Source of the DNA: Acidobacteriota bacterium
Lineage (GTDB): Bacteria > Acidobacteriota > Blastocatellia > UBA7656
Direction: 5' to 3'
Length of the DNA: 64,000 nucleotides
NCBI GenBank assembly: GCA_038040445.1
Contig: JBBPIG010000002.1
Span: forward strand, 1-64,000
The position numbers and the translations under genes are program-made. Of the stretch, positions 24,637-33,133 are shown one piece after another (positions within the stretch are counted from its first letter, which is position 1; every line of letters starts with the position of its first letter). The notes under the pieces are model-generated. The model did not search any database. It had not been told where the DNA came from and saw only the letters and a list, made by a program, of their open reading frames with translations.

Positions 24637-27053
24637 TGCGAAATCAAATCTTGCTCCGTGGCTGCGCACCTGAACCGTTGATTCACTATCTCAAAGCGCT
24701 GGGCATCTTTCGGCTCGTGTCCGAACAATGCTTCGATGCCGAGGTACGCGGGGCTTGGCGTGGCGATGCGTTCGCGTTGGAAACAGAAAAGACGGCAGAT
24801 GAGCTGGTCGCGTTCTTCCTCAATCAGTACAGTCCAACCCCAATCGTCGCACCGTGGAATGGTGGGAGTGGATTCTACGATGGCGATGACACTTCTGGTC
24901 GAGAAGCAATTCAAGCTAGTAACAGCAAGCGACTTGAAAATTATCGTCAAGTCATCAACCAGATAATGCAGTTCCCGGAGTTGCCTTCCATAAGTCATCT
25001 GAATGTCCGAGAGATGATTGGCTTGGTTGAAGAAGCAACAGCCAACTCCAACGATAGTAGGAGTGAGGAGTGGAAGGATCTCGTTTCAGTTATCAGGGTA
25101 CAGCTTTCTTCTCTTCAGGACACCACTCCTCTAGCCGAGATGACAATTGATCAACTTGGAGCTCACAAGAACGAGTTAGGCGATGATGAGCAGACCCGTG
25201 CCAGAACCCTTAAAGAGCTACTGGGCCAAGTTAAGAAGTTGAGAGGCGCGCTGAAGAAGATAGGTCGTGTCGCCAGAAAAGACACGATCGTTCAAGCCTG
25301 CCGAAATCGTCTTGGCGATCAGACCGTGAGCTGGATTGACGCTGCACTCGTGCTTAGCGAGACAAATTCAGAATCTCCGCTGCTTGGCTCGGGCGCAATC
25401 GATGGGCACTTGGAATTCACTAAGAACCTCATGGGGCGTTTGCGGGAAGTACTCCCAGAGCTGATAGCAGATGCCGGCCGGCCGAGGGACATAGACAAAA
25501 GAACTCAGCAGAGCGAAGAGCAGCTTCGCGGCGCACTCTTTCTCGATCGGTCCGCGAGGTTGGTGAACGCCGCCGTCGGCCAATTCCACCCAGCGGGCGC
25601 TGGCGGCGCGAACGCATCGCAGGGAGTGAGCGGAGGTTCCTTTGTGAACCCCTGGGACTTCATTCTCGCCATCGAAGGCACACTCGTTCTGGCGAGCGCG
25701 ACCGTTCGTCAACTCGCTGCCGGAGCGCGGTCGCGAGCTTCCTTTCCTTTCACCGCCAGAAACTCCGCCGTCGGCTACGGCACTGCCGTTGGTGGCGAGA
25801 AAATGCGTGCTGAAATCTGGTTGCCGTTGTGGTCCCGCTTAGCGAGCTTCGCGGAAGTCGCGCATATCTTCGGCGAGGGGCGCGTGCAGTTTGGCGGCGC
25901 GCAGAAGCGCGTGGCCAGGTCCGGCTTTGATTTCGCGCGCGCCGTAGCCGAGCTTGGCGTTGACCGTGGTATTGATGCTTTCCAGCGATATGGTTTCATC
26001 GAGCGCAACGGACAGGCCAATCTTGCAGCGCCGCTCGGACGCTTCGAGGTGCACGAGCGGCCCAGTTCCGCTCTGATCTATGACGTGGACCGCTGGATTG
26101 AAAGATTGCGCGGAGCAACAAGGGACGCCAAGCGTACACCGCCTCGATTCGTTCGTGCGCGGACAAGCATAGAAGACGCCATCTTCAATCTGTGCGCCAG
26201 TGGAGAGGCAGAGCATCTGCGGGCTACTCTTGTCGCGCTTGGTTCAGCAGAAAACGATCTTGCGAGAACCCCACGATTCCGCGACGAACAAGGATTGCGA
26301 CCGCTCGCTGGTCTAACAGAGCGCTGGGCTGTCGAGTGCGACGACAACTCATTCGAGTTTGAACTCGCTACCGGGATTGCTTCGATCACGGGCGAGGGCA
26401 AGCGCGGCCCGTTCCGCACTAACATTGAGCCGGTCGAAATCACCAAGGCCGGGATCAACTGGACCAGTGATGATGCTGGTGCTGTTTGGAGCACCGCATC
26501 CCTCGCCAACAATCTTGCCGCTGTCCTGCACCGGTGTTCCATAGATGCACGCACTGCTGGCGCCTCACATCCGGCGTTGTCGAGCAAACAGTTCGCATCA
26601 CTCGGTGCTATTGATCTATTCCTTCGCGCCGAGACAGATGACGAGCGGATTGAAGAGTTGCTGCGCGGTCTCGCTCTCATCGACTGGAGCGCAGTCACCG
26701 CGCGATCGACCGGCGCATCGATCGCACTTCCGCCCTCGCTGCCAAGAGCCTACGCGCTCCTGAAATTACTCTTTCTTCCCGACGGCGAACTGAGCCGGGC
26801 GCCACTTGGCGAGCCCGTAACGATTCGGCATGAGCCGAGCATAGTCCCGCTGCTACGCGCGGGTCGAATCACCGACGCTCTGGAGACCGCCGAGCGAAGG
26901 CTACGCTCTTCGGGACTTGTGCCATTCTCCAGTCAGCTCCACTTTCCAGAAGATGAAGGTGCGCGGCTAGCGGCCGCACTACTGGTCCCGATTGGCGTAC
27001 GGTCTGTCGCGTCGTTAGCCGCACTGGTCCTGCGCCCAGTTGTCCCAGGATGA
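24633..27053 (+). CDS. csx17: Csx17 (Cas8g), large subunit of type I-G Cascade
   Basis: The 806-aa product begins ILLRGCAPEPLIHYLKALGI, the characteristic opening of the Csx17 family, and later has GGFVNPWDF-like SGGSFVNPWDFILAIEGTL and ELWLPLWSRLASFAEV-like motifs (EIWLPLWSRLASFAEVAHIF). Csx17 is the signature protein of subtype I-G and acts as the large subunit in place of Cas8. Position between cas3 (ATGA overlap) and cas7 is the standard order. The stop is 120 bases before the cas7 ATG. Confidence 0.93.
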   Translation: MMRNQILLRGCAPEPLIHYLKALGIFRLVSEQCFDAEVRGAWRGDAFALETEKTADELVAFFLNQYSPTPIVAPWNGGSGFYDGDDTSGREAIQASNSKRLENYRQVINQIMQFPELPSISHLNVREMIGLVEEATANSNDSRSEEWKDLVSVIRVQLSSLQDTTPLAEMTIDQLGAHKNELGDDEQTRARTLKELLGQVKKLRGALKKIGRVARKDTIVQACRNRLGDQTVSWIDAALVLSETNSESPLLGSGAIDGHLEFTKNLMGRLREVLPELIADAGRPRDIDKRTQQSEEQLRGALFLDRSARLVNAAVGQFHPAGAGGANASQGVSGGSFVNPWDFILAIEGTLVLASATVRQLAAGARSRASFPFTARNSAVGYGTAVGGEKMRAEIWLPLWSRLASFAEVAHIFGEGRVQFGGAQKRVARSGFDFARAVAELGVDRGIDAFQRYGFIERNGQANLAAPLGRFEVHERPSSALIYDVDRWIERLRGATRDAKRTPPRFVRARTSIEDAIFNLCASGEAEHLRATLVALGSAENDLARTPRFRDEQGLRPLAGLTERWAVECDDNSFEFELATGIASITGEGKRGPFRTNIEPVEITKAGINWTSDDAGAVWSTASLANNLAAVLHRCSIDARTAGASHPALSSKQFASLGAIDLFLRAETDDERIEELLRGLALIDWSAVTARSTGASIALPPSLPRAYALLKLLFLPDGELSRAPLGEPVTIRHEPSIVPLLRAGRITDALETAERRLRSSGLVPFSSQLHFPEDEGARLAAALLVPIGVRSVASLAALVLRPVVPG

Positions 27054-27173
27054 TCACAACACGAAGCCACCGTACGAGCTGATCAGCATCATTCGGAGAA
27101 GCACAATCCGCTTCAGCTCGCGCAGGGCCGCAGTGTTCAACGTAATTTGATATTAACAATCGAAGGAGAATAC

Positions 27174-28283
27174 ATGACCGACAAACTGCAACAGATGCTC
27201 GACGCGCTGGAAGACCAACCTCGCTTACTTGTGGAGGCATCACTTCACCCAGTTCAAGGAGATCGCTTCCAGCCGACGGGGTTTCCAGACCTGGGCGCAG
27301 CAGTCTACAAACGACCGGATGGCACGCCGATGCTGCTGGTTGAGTCGGCGCAGTCAATGGCCAACCGCCTCGAAGCGGTCTGCTGGGACGACGCGAAAGA
27401 CGAAATCGCGGAGCCGCTAAAGGGGTTGCCGCATGTCGTTGTCGATTTGGGCAACACCCGGAAAACCAGTTCGATTCGGGAAGCACACCGGCTAAACTCG
27501 ATTTATATCATCACCGATAAGGTGTTCAGAGAAAATCTCCTGACTTCGATTCAACAGGTGGATGGAGGCGAGGTGAATCGAAGGGCTCTAGCGAAGGGCG
27601 TTTTCAAGCTGGACCCTTGCTCGCTTCTGCATGGAGTCTTCTTTGCTAGAAAAGACATAGCAGGGGGACGCGCTCGATTGCAGCGCCTTCTCTCAAGTTT
27701 CATTGAAGCGATCAACGTAGCTCCCGCAACCAGCGGCGGAGTCAAAAATGAAACTGTTGACCCAACGGGCGTTGATGCTCTCGCTCGCTACTCCGGGATC
27801 GAGCAGAAGAAAAATCTCGATGCAGCCAAGAGTATCCCTTATCCAAGAACTGAATACGTAGCCGAGAGCGTTGTCGCCTACTTCAACCTCGATCTCGCTT
27901 CCATGCGCGGTTACGGACTGGGCGACCCCGCCAACAGGTTGCTGGTCGCGCTCTCCATCTACAAGATAGTGAAATTCCTCGAAGGCGGAATGCGACTTAG
28001 AACCGCCTGTGATTTTGAACTGAAGTGCCTGGCCGTCAAGCGTCCCGAGGGACTCTCTTTCGCTCCCTCGGTGGAGCTTCTTCAGGAACTTCAATCGAGC
28101 TTACCCAATTTGATTAAGGATTGTGATTTTGGCGAGTCGCCCAAGACCCTCATAACGGCGCCGACTCTGACTGAGAAGGCATTGAAGAAGGCCCGAGAGG
28201 CGTTGAAGAAGGCTGAGAAGGAGAAGGATGTCTCGACGGATAACGCCGCCGCCTTAACCAACCCAGAAGGAGATGCGCAATGA
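27174..28283 (+). CDS. csb1: Cas7 (Csb1/GSU0053 family), Cascade backbone
   Basis: The start ATG 27174 follows AAGGAGAA with good spacing; the open frame upstream to 27147 is ignored. Features of the GSU0053/Csb1 family include RLLVEASLHPVQGDRFQPTG, FPDLGAAVYKRPDGTPMLLV and ESAQSMANRLE near the start. The C-terminal 60 residues are lysine-rich helical sequence. In I-G complexes multiple Cas7 subunits coat the crRNA. The stop overlaps the next gene by four bases. Confidence 0.93.
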   Translation: MTDKLQQMLDALEDQPRLLVEASLHPVQGDRFQPTGFPDLGAAVYKRPDGTPMLLVESAQSMANRLEAVCWDDAKDEIAEPLKGLPHVVVDLGNTRKTSSIREAHRLNSIYIITDKVFRENLLTSIQQVDGGEVNRRALAKGVFKLDPCSLLHGVFFARKDIAGGRARLQRLLSSFIEAINVAPATSGGVKNETVDPTGVDALARYSGIEQKKNLDAAKSIPYPRTEYVAESVVAYFNLDLASMRGYGLGDPANRLLVALSIYKIVKFLEGGMRLRTACDFELKCLAVKRPEGLSFAPSVELLQELQSSLPNLIKDCDFGESPKTLITAPTLTEKALKKAREALKKAEKEKDVSTDNAAALTNPEGDAQ

Positions 28284-29785
28284 TCGCCATCAAAATGCGG
28301 TTTCTCGCGGGCAGGCTGCACGCTACGCCCTGGGGGCATCACGTGAACGAAGGCGTCGTTGAGTACCCGCCATCATTGTTTCGCTTGCTGCGTTCGCTGA
28401 TTGCCACAGCACGCCGCGCGTGTCTGAATGAGGTTACGGAGGAGCAACTGCGTCGGATCGTGGCCGCGCTGCGCACACCGCCGGAGTTTCATTTGCCACT
28501 GGCTGCGGTCGCCCACACGCGTCATTACGACAACGCGCACGGAACACCAAAGAAACAAACAGACGGAAAGATCACAGTAGTAGACATTCCGTTCTTTTTT
28601 GACACGTTCGTTGCGCTCGGCCCGCAAGATGAACTCTCTTGGGTGTGGCATGAAGCCAACCTTGACGAAGCCGACCGCGTAGCGCTAGCGACGCTGCTAA
28701 CTGCCCTCGGCACTTTTGGGCGTGCAGAATCTTGGTGCGAGGCGGAACTGCTCGGCGATGGAGAAGTGGAAGGGCTTTCTGCAAATCTCGAGATCAACAG
28801 TCTGCCGTTTGATAGCACCACCAGTCTCAGCGGACAAGAGACCATCCGCTTGTTGATGCCCCATGAGGAACTGGATGCTGACAAACTGATGAAGGTTCTT
28901 GAGACTGATACATCAACAATGCGCAAGAACAAACAACTTGAACCGACTGGAACGCATTGGGTGACCTACGCGCGACCGGCGGGCATCCTAACGCCGCGCC
29001 AGTTCAGTCCGGAACGCAGAAGGAGCAAAACGAAAACCGTAACCTTGGTGGCGCACTACGCGCTCGATTCAACGGTGCTGCCGCTGGTTCAGGACTCCCT
29101 GCCCTTCGCTGAGCAAGTTCGACGAGCGCTCATTCGCAATCGAGTTGATACCTCTCATTCCGAAGCCATTACCGGCAAACTCACCGACGGGACTCCGCTC
29201 GAAGGGCACGAGCACGCTCATTACTTCCCTACCGACGAGGATCACGACGGGCGGATCGATCACATCACCATCTATGCTCCGCGAGGCTTCGATGAAGGCG
29301 ACCTGGAAGCGCTCGGGTCCCTCAGAACTATCTTTCGTTCGGGGAATCGGCCCGAAGTCAGAATGGTGCTCACCGGGCTTGGCGGACAAGAGATGCTCTC
29401 GGACGTTTCGATCTTTGGAAAAGAGGTTTCGATCTTCGCCGAGGCTCGGCGCTGGAGATCGGTCACGCCGTTCTCGCTGCCGCGCTTTCCCAATCGAGGA
29501 GGCGGTAAACCTCCAAGGCCTCGCGATCTTCCCGAAGGGCAACTCATTCGCGAGCTGAAGAATCGCGGGCTGCCCGAGCCCGTCTCGATCAAGCGTGTCA
29601 AAGGCTATCAAGTCGAAGGCCGGCCATTGGTGCGATGGTTGGAGTTTCATACAACGAGATACAACGGGACGAAGGGCAACGGCTTAGCCGGGTTCGAGAT
29701 CGAGTTTCCAGAGCCGGTGCGCGGCCCAATCGCGGTAGGCTTCGCCTGTCACTTCGGGCTGGGATTGTTTCTGCCAGTCTCGTAG
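28280..29785 (+). CDS. csb2: Cas5-Cas6 fusion (Csb2/GSU0054 family)
   Basis: The product starts MIAIKMRFLAGRLHATPWGH and has YPPSLFRLLRSLIAT, typical of the Csb2 (GSU0054) family, in which Cas5-like and Cas6-like RAMP folds are joined. The second half has HAHYFPTDEDHDGRIDHITI, a His/Asp-rich stretch that may belong to the Cas6-like nuclease site, and GLGLFLP near the end. It should cut pre-crRNA at the repeat hairpin and hold the 5' handle. The start overlaps cas7 (ATGA). REP elements and a RAYT gene follow directly. Confidence 0.92.
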   Translation: MIAIKMRFLAGRLHATPWGHHVNEGVVEYPPSLFRLLRSLIATARRACLNEVTEEQLRRIVAALRTPPEFHLPLAAVAHTRHYDNAHGTPKKQTDGKITVVDIPFFFDTFVALGPQDELSWVWHEANLDEADRVALATLLTALGTFGRAESWCEAELLGDGEVEGLSANLEINSLPFDSTTSLSGQETIRLLMPHEELDADKLMKVLETDTSTMRKNKQLEPTGTHWVTYARPAGILTPRQFSPERRRSKTKTVTLVAHYALDSTVLPLVQDSLPFAEQVRRALIRNRVDTSHSEAITGKLTDGTPLEGHEHAHYFPTDEDHDGRIDHITIYAPRGFDEGDLEALGSLRTIFRSGNRPEVRMVLTGLGGQEMLSDVSIFGKEVSIFAEARRWRSVTPFSLPRFPNRGGGKPPRPRDLPEGQLIRELKNRGLPEPVSIKRVKGYQVEGRPLVRWLEFHTTRYNGTKGNGLAGFEIEFPEPVRGPIAVGFACHFGLGLFLPVS

Positions 29786-29794
29786 TCCGTTAGC

Positions 29795-29967
29795 AGGAGC
29801 GTTTCGTAGTGGGAGCGTTTCGTAGTGGGAGCGTTTCGTAGTCCCGCCTTCAGGCGGAATCTGAGCTTGTTTGTAATCCCTTCGTTGTCCCACGTTGACA
29901 AGGTGGCGGGCGTAGACTCAACGAGGATTCCGCCTGAAGGCGGGACTACGAAACGCGAACTACCATT
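29795..29967. repeat. REP pair upstream of the RAYT gene
   Basis: Two head-to-head REP units have the hairpin CCGCCTTCAGGCGG (near 29845) and its inverted partner CCGCCTGAAGGCGG (near 29929). The conserved tail GTTTCGTAGT precedes the left hairpin as three tandem copies of a 16-base unit GTTTCGTAGTGGGAGC, the third one diverging at its end. This is the cognate REP of the transposase gene that follows. Confidence 0.8.
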
Positions 29968-29976
29968 CACCGAGCA

Positions 29977-30576
29977 ATGTACGACTATCGTAAAATGACC
30001 CCTGCCCAGCGCGCCGAAATCGTCGAGCACCGCCGACGCCGCCATCAGCCGCTTCACTCGCCGCCCCATTGGGACCTTGGAATCAGCGACACGTACCTCG
30101 TCAGCGCTGCCTGCTTCGAGCACGCTCAAATAATCGGAAAACAGCCAGCCCGGATGAGCGATTGCGAAGACTGCGTGCTGGCTGCCTGCCGTCAGGCAGC
30201 AACAGAGACTTACGCGTGGTGCGTCTTGCCAAACCACTATCATCTGTTAGTGCGGACCGACGACCTGAAGCGGCTAACTAAGACGCTCGGTCAATTCCAT
30301 GGCCGTTCATCCTACGAATGGAATCAGGAGGACGGCGCCAGGGGACGAAAGGTCTGGCACCGGGCCTTCGATCGGGCTATCCGTTCGGATCGGCACTTCT
30401 GGGCGACGGTCAACTACATACATCACAACCCCGTTCACCACGGCTACGTCGACAAATGGCAGGATTGGATATGGTCGAGCGCGAAGGAATTCCTTGAGCT
30501 AGTGGGGAGAGACGAAGCAACACGGATATGGGGTGAGTATCCGTTATTGGACTACGGTAAGAAGTGGGACGTCTAG
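29977..30576 (+). CDS. REP-associated tyrosine transposase (RAYT, Y1/HUH family)
   Basis: The 199-aa product has the HUH motif in CVLPNHYHLLVRTDD and the conserved ending FWATVNYIHHNPVHHGYV, then WIWSSAKEF, where the catalytic tyrosine is expected (NYIHHNP). This fits the IS200/IS605-related RAYT family, which nicks and spreads REP hairpins. It has matching REP pairs on both sides. It separates the interference genes from cas4-cas1 and cas2, so it is an insertion into the cas operon. The start ATG 29977 has no clear ribosome site. Confidence 0.92.
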   Translation: MYDYRKMTPAQRAEIVEHRRRRHQPLHSPPHWDLGISDTYLVSAACFEHAQIIGKQPARMSDCEDCVLAACRQAATETYAWCVLPNHYHLLVRTDDLKRLTKTLGQFHGRSSYEWNQEDGARGRKVWHRAFDRAIRSDRHFWATVNYIHHNPVHHGYVDKWQDWIWSSAKEFLELVGRDEATRIWGEYPLLDYGKKWDV

Positions 30577-30585
30577 AGTTGGCTT

Positions 30586-30717
30586 CGTAGTCCCCGTTTC
30601 GTAGTACCCGTTTCGTAGTACCGCCTTCAGGCGGAAGTTCCTTAGTCGCCTAATGGCCAAGATTCCGCCTGAAGGCGGTACTACGAAACGGGTACTACGA
30701 AACGGGGACTACGAAAC
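30586..30717. repeat. REP pair downstream of the RAYT gene
   Basis: The same hairpins as upstream occur (CCGCCTTCAGGCGG near 30623; CCGCCTGAAGGCGG near 30666), again in inverted pairs. The CGTAGT-containing tail is present three times on each outer side (tccccGTTTCGTAGTACCC style on the left; ACTACGAAAC repeats on the right). The whole block is nearly self-complementary. No gene is seen from here to 30947. Confidence 0.8.
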
Positions 30718-30947
30718 AACAATTAAGCGTGGACTTTCCTCGAACTTCGCCCTATCCTATTCGAGCCTTCAACGTACTAATAGCTACCACGCATAACGCA
30801 ATTGTCTGAAGCGCGTAATCAAAGACTGAATTCTCAGACGCGCTTAACGAAAAGCGAAGCCTCTGTAGTCCGAAACAACTAGACCGGAAACCCGGAACAT
30901 GCGAGACGAGCCTCGCAGTCTGGACCTGAAGCGAAGGAGGTCTGCCG

Positions 30948-32657
30948 ATGTCATCAGCCCAATCCCTCTCACCAGAACAATTCCCCGCTCGAATGATCAA
31001 CGAGTTCTCATACTGTCCCCGCTTGTTCTATCTCGAATACGTCCAACAGGAGTGGGACCACTCCGCCGACACGCTCGAAGGCAAGTTCGTTCATCGCCGC
31101 GTGGACACTCAATCAGGCTCGGCGCCGGCCGCCGCTGATTTGGAGGACTCGGTTCGTATTCACGCGCGCTCGATTGACGTCGGCTCGGAGAAGCTCGGCG
31201 CGATTGCTCGGATTGATTTACTTGAAGGCGAGAGTGGATGGGTAACTCCTGTTGACTACAAGCGCGGCTCGGCGCCCGACACACCCGAGCGGGCGTGGGA
31301 GCCCGAGCGCGTACAGCTCTGTCTTCAAGGCTTGCTGCTTCGCGACAACGGCTACAACTGTGATGAAGGAGTGATCTACTACGCGAAATCTCAAGAGCGC
31401 GTGCCGGTCCCTTTCACCGCTGAGCTGATAGCGCGCACACTGGAGATGCTCAACGAAGCTCGAAGCACGGCGGAGTCGGGGCAGATACCGCCGCCGCTTG
31501 TTGATTCGCCAAAGTGCCCGCGCTGCTCACTCGTCGGGATCTGTCTACCAGATGAAGTGAACCTGCTGGGCCCATCTCAACTGCCGCTGCCGCTTCAAGA
31601 ACCGGATTCTCGACCCGAGCCGCGCGTTCGCAATCTGGTGCCCGCGCGCGACGACAAGCTTGCGCTGTACGTGCAGGGTCAGGGCCACAGCGTAGGCTTG
31701 AAGGGTGACCTTCTGGAGATTCGCGACAGGAAAGAAGTGGTGGCCAAGGCGAGGTTGATGCAGGTCTCGCAGCTCAGCCTTTTCGGCAACGTGCAGTTAT
31801 CCGCGCAGGCGTTGCGCGAACTGGCTGCGCGCGATGTGACGATACTACATCTCTCATATGGCGGATGGCTGTCGGCTGTGACGACCCCGCCGCCTCACAA
31901 GAACATCGAGCTGCGACGAAGACAGTTTCAGGCGGCAGGTGAGAAGAATCTCTGCCTGTACCTGGCACAAGCATTCGTGTCGGGTAAGATTCGCAACTCG
32001 CGCACCCTGCTTCGCCGCAACGGGCGTGAGCTCACCGACAACGTGATTCATCGCCTCGCTGAATGGCGGCACAGAGCGGAGAAGGCGGCGAGCCTCGAAC
32101 AGCTTCTCGGGCTGGAGGGCAGCGCGGCGCGTGACTACTTCGGCAACTTCACACGGATGCTCAAGGTGAGCGACAACGCGTGCGCGACGTTCGACTTCAC
32201 GTCGCGCAACCGGCGCCCGCCGCGCGATCCGGTAAATGCGTTGTTGTCGTTTATGTACTCGATGCTGACTAAAGACATGGTTGTAACGCTTATTGGAGCA
32301 GGCTTTGATCCTTACCTCGGTTTCTTCCATCAGCCTCGATACGGGAGACCGGCGTTAGCGCTGGATCTGATCGAAGAGTTTCGTCCTTTGATAGCCGACT
32401 CGGTTGTGATAGGGCTGATCAACAACGGCGAGATACGGCCTTCGGACTTCATCTCTCGGGCCGGGTCTGTGGCGCTTAAGCCGGACGGCAGGAAGCGAGT
32501 GCTCGAGGCGTACGAGCGAAGGCTTGATACCGAGGTGACGCATCCGGTGTTCGGCTATTCGGTCAGCTATCGGCGAATACTTGAAGTCCAAGCTCGTTTG
32601 TTGGGACGTTTTCTGACGGGCGAGATCGCAGGTTACGCTCCGTTCTGTACGAGGTAG
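30948..32657 (+). CDS. cas4-cas1: Cas4-Cas1 fusion, spacer integrase with PAM-processing nuclease
   Basis: The start ATG 30948 follows GAAGGAGG. Residues 1 to about 205 are Cas4: the first iron-sulfur cysteine in FSYCPRLFYLEYV, KFVHRRVD, VTPVDYKRGSAPD (nuclease D and K), and the last cysteines in CPRCSLVGIC. Residues about 235-569 are Cas1: LALYVQGQGHSVGLKGDLLE, LRELAARDVTILHLSYGGWL, LLSFMYSMLTKDM, FDPYLGFFHQPRYGRPALAL and DLIEEFRPLIAD. The fused form is known from I-G loci. It should integrate trimmed prespacers into the array with Cas2. It lies four bases before cas2. Confidence 0.95.
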   Translation: MSSAQSLSPEQFPARMINEFSYCPRLFYLEYVQQEWDHSADTLEGKFVHRRVDTQSGSAPAAADLEDSVRIHARSIDVGSEKLGAIARIDLLEGESGWVTPVDYKRGSAPDTPERAWEPERVQLCLQGLLLRDNGYNCDEGVIYYAKSQERVPVPFTAELIARTLEMLNEARSTAESGQIPPPLVDSPKCPRCSLVGICLPDEVNLLGPSQLPLPLQEPDSRPEPRVRNLVPARDDKLALYVQGQGHSVGLKGDLLEIRDRKEVVAKARLMQVSQLSLFGNVQLSAQALRELAARDVTILHLSYGGWLSAVTTPPPHKNIELRRRQFQAAGEKNLCLYLAQAFVSGKIRNSRTLLRRNGRELTDNVIHRLAEWRHRAEKAASLEQLLGLEGSAARDYFGNFTRMLKVSDNACATFDFTSRNRRPPRDPVNALLSFMYSMLTKDMVVTLIGAGFDPYLGFFHQPRYGRPALALDLIEEFRPLIADSVVIGLINNGEIRPSDFISRAGSVALKPDGRKRVLEAYERRLDTEVTHPVFGYSVSYRRILEVQARLLGRFLTGEIAGYAPFCTR

Positions 32658-32661
32658 CTAA

Positions 32662-32958
32662 ATGAAGACAAGGTATATCGTGAGTTACGACATCTGCGAT
32701 CCGAAGCGGCTGCGGCTGGTTCACAAGACGATGCTCGGCTACGGAGAACCGCTTCAATACTCGGTGTTTTGCTGTGACCTGTCAGCATCGGAGCGTATAC
32801 TTCTGATTTCAGACCTCAGCCCCATCTTGGACCACCTTGAGGATCAGGTAATGCTGATAGACATCGGTCCGGCGGATGCACGAGGAAAGCAAAGTATCGA
32901 GACGATAGGCAAGCGGTTGAAGACGGAAGATCTCGAACGCCGGACATTGATTGTGTAA
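32662..32958 (+). CDS. cas2: Cas2
   Basis: The 98-aa product starts MKTRYIVSYDICDPKRLRLV, with the conserved aspartate of the ferredoxin-fold Cas2 family in SYDICDPKR, then LQYSVFCCDLS and VMLIDIGPADARG. Length and motifs are normal for Cas2, the structural partner of Cas1 in spacer integration. It follows cas4-cas1 by four bases and precedes the array leader. Confidence 0.95.
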   Translation: MKTRYIVSYDICDPKRLRLVHKTMLGYGEPLQYSVFCCDLSASERILLISDLSPILDHLEDQVMLIDIGPADARGKQSIETIGKRLKTEDLERRTLIV

Positions 32959-33133
32959 ATTGGCATGCGAGCGGTTCACCGATGCGCGCATTGCCGGGAG
33001 GCGCTCGCTTGTTGAATTTAAAGGAGTTGACTTGAACGATGAGGAGATGAGTAGTAGGCTTGAGGCGCTTGATCGGCAAGCTCTCGCTTTCGAGCTTTTA
33101 AGCTCTTTGATAGGTGACGTTAGAGGGCGCGCC
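32959..33133 (+). promoter_or_regulatory. CRISPR leader
   Basis: The 175 bases between the cas2 stop and the first repeat occupy the leader position. The last part, with AGCTTTTAAGCTCTTTGATA before the first repeat, is more AT-rich than its surroundings. Leaders hold the array promoter and the signal for new-spacer insertion. Orientation follows from cas2 next to it and from the ATTGAAGC 3' end of the repeat. Confidence 0.65.
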
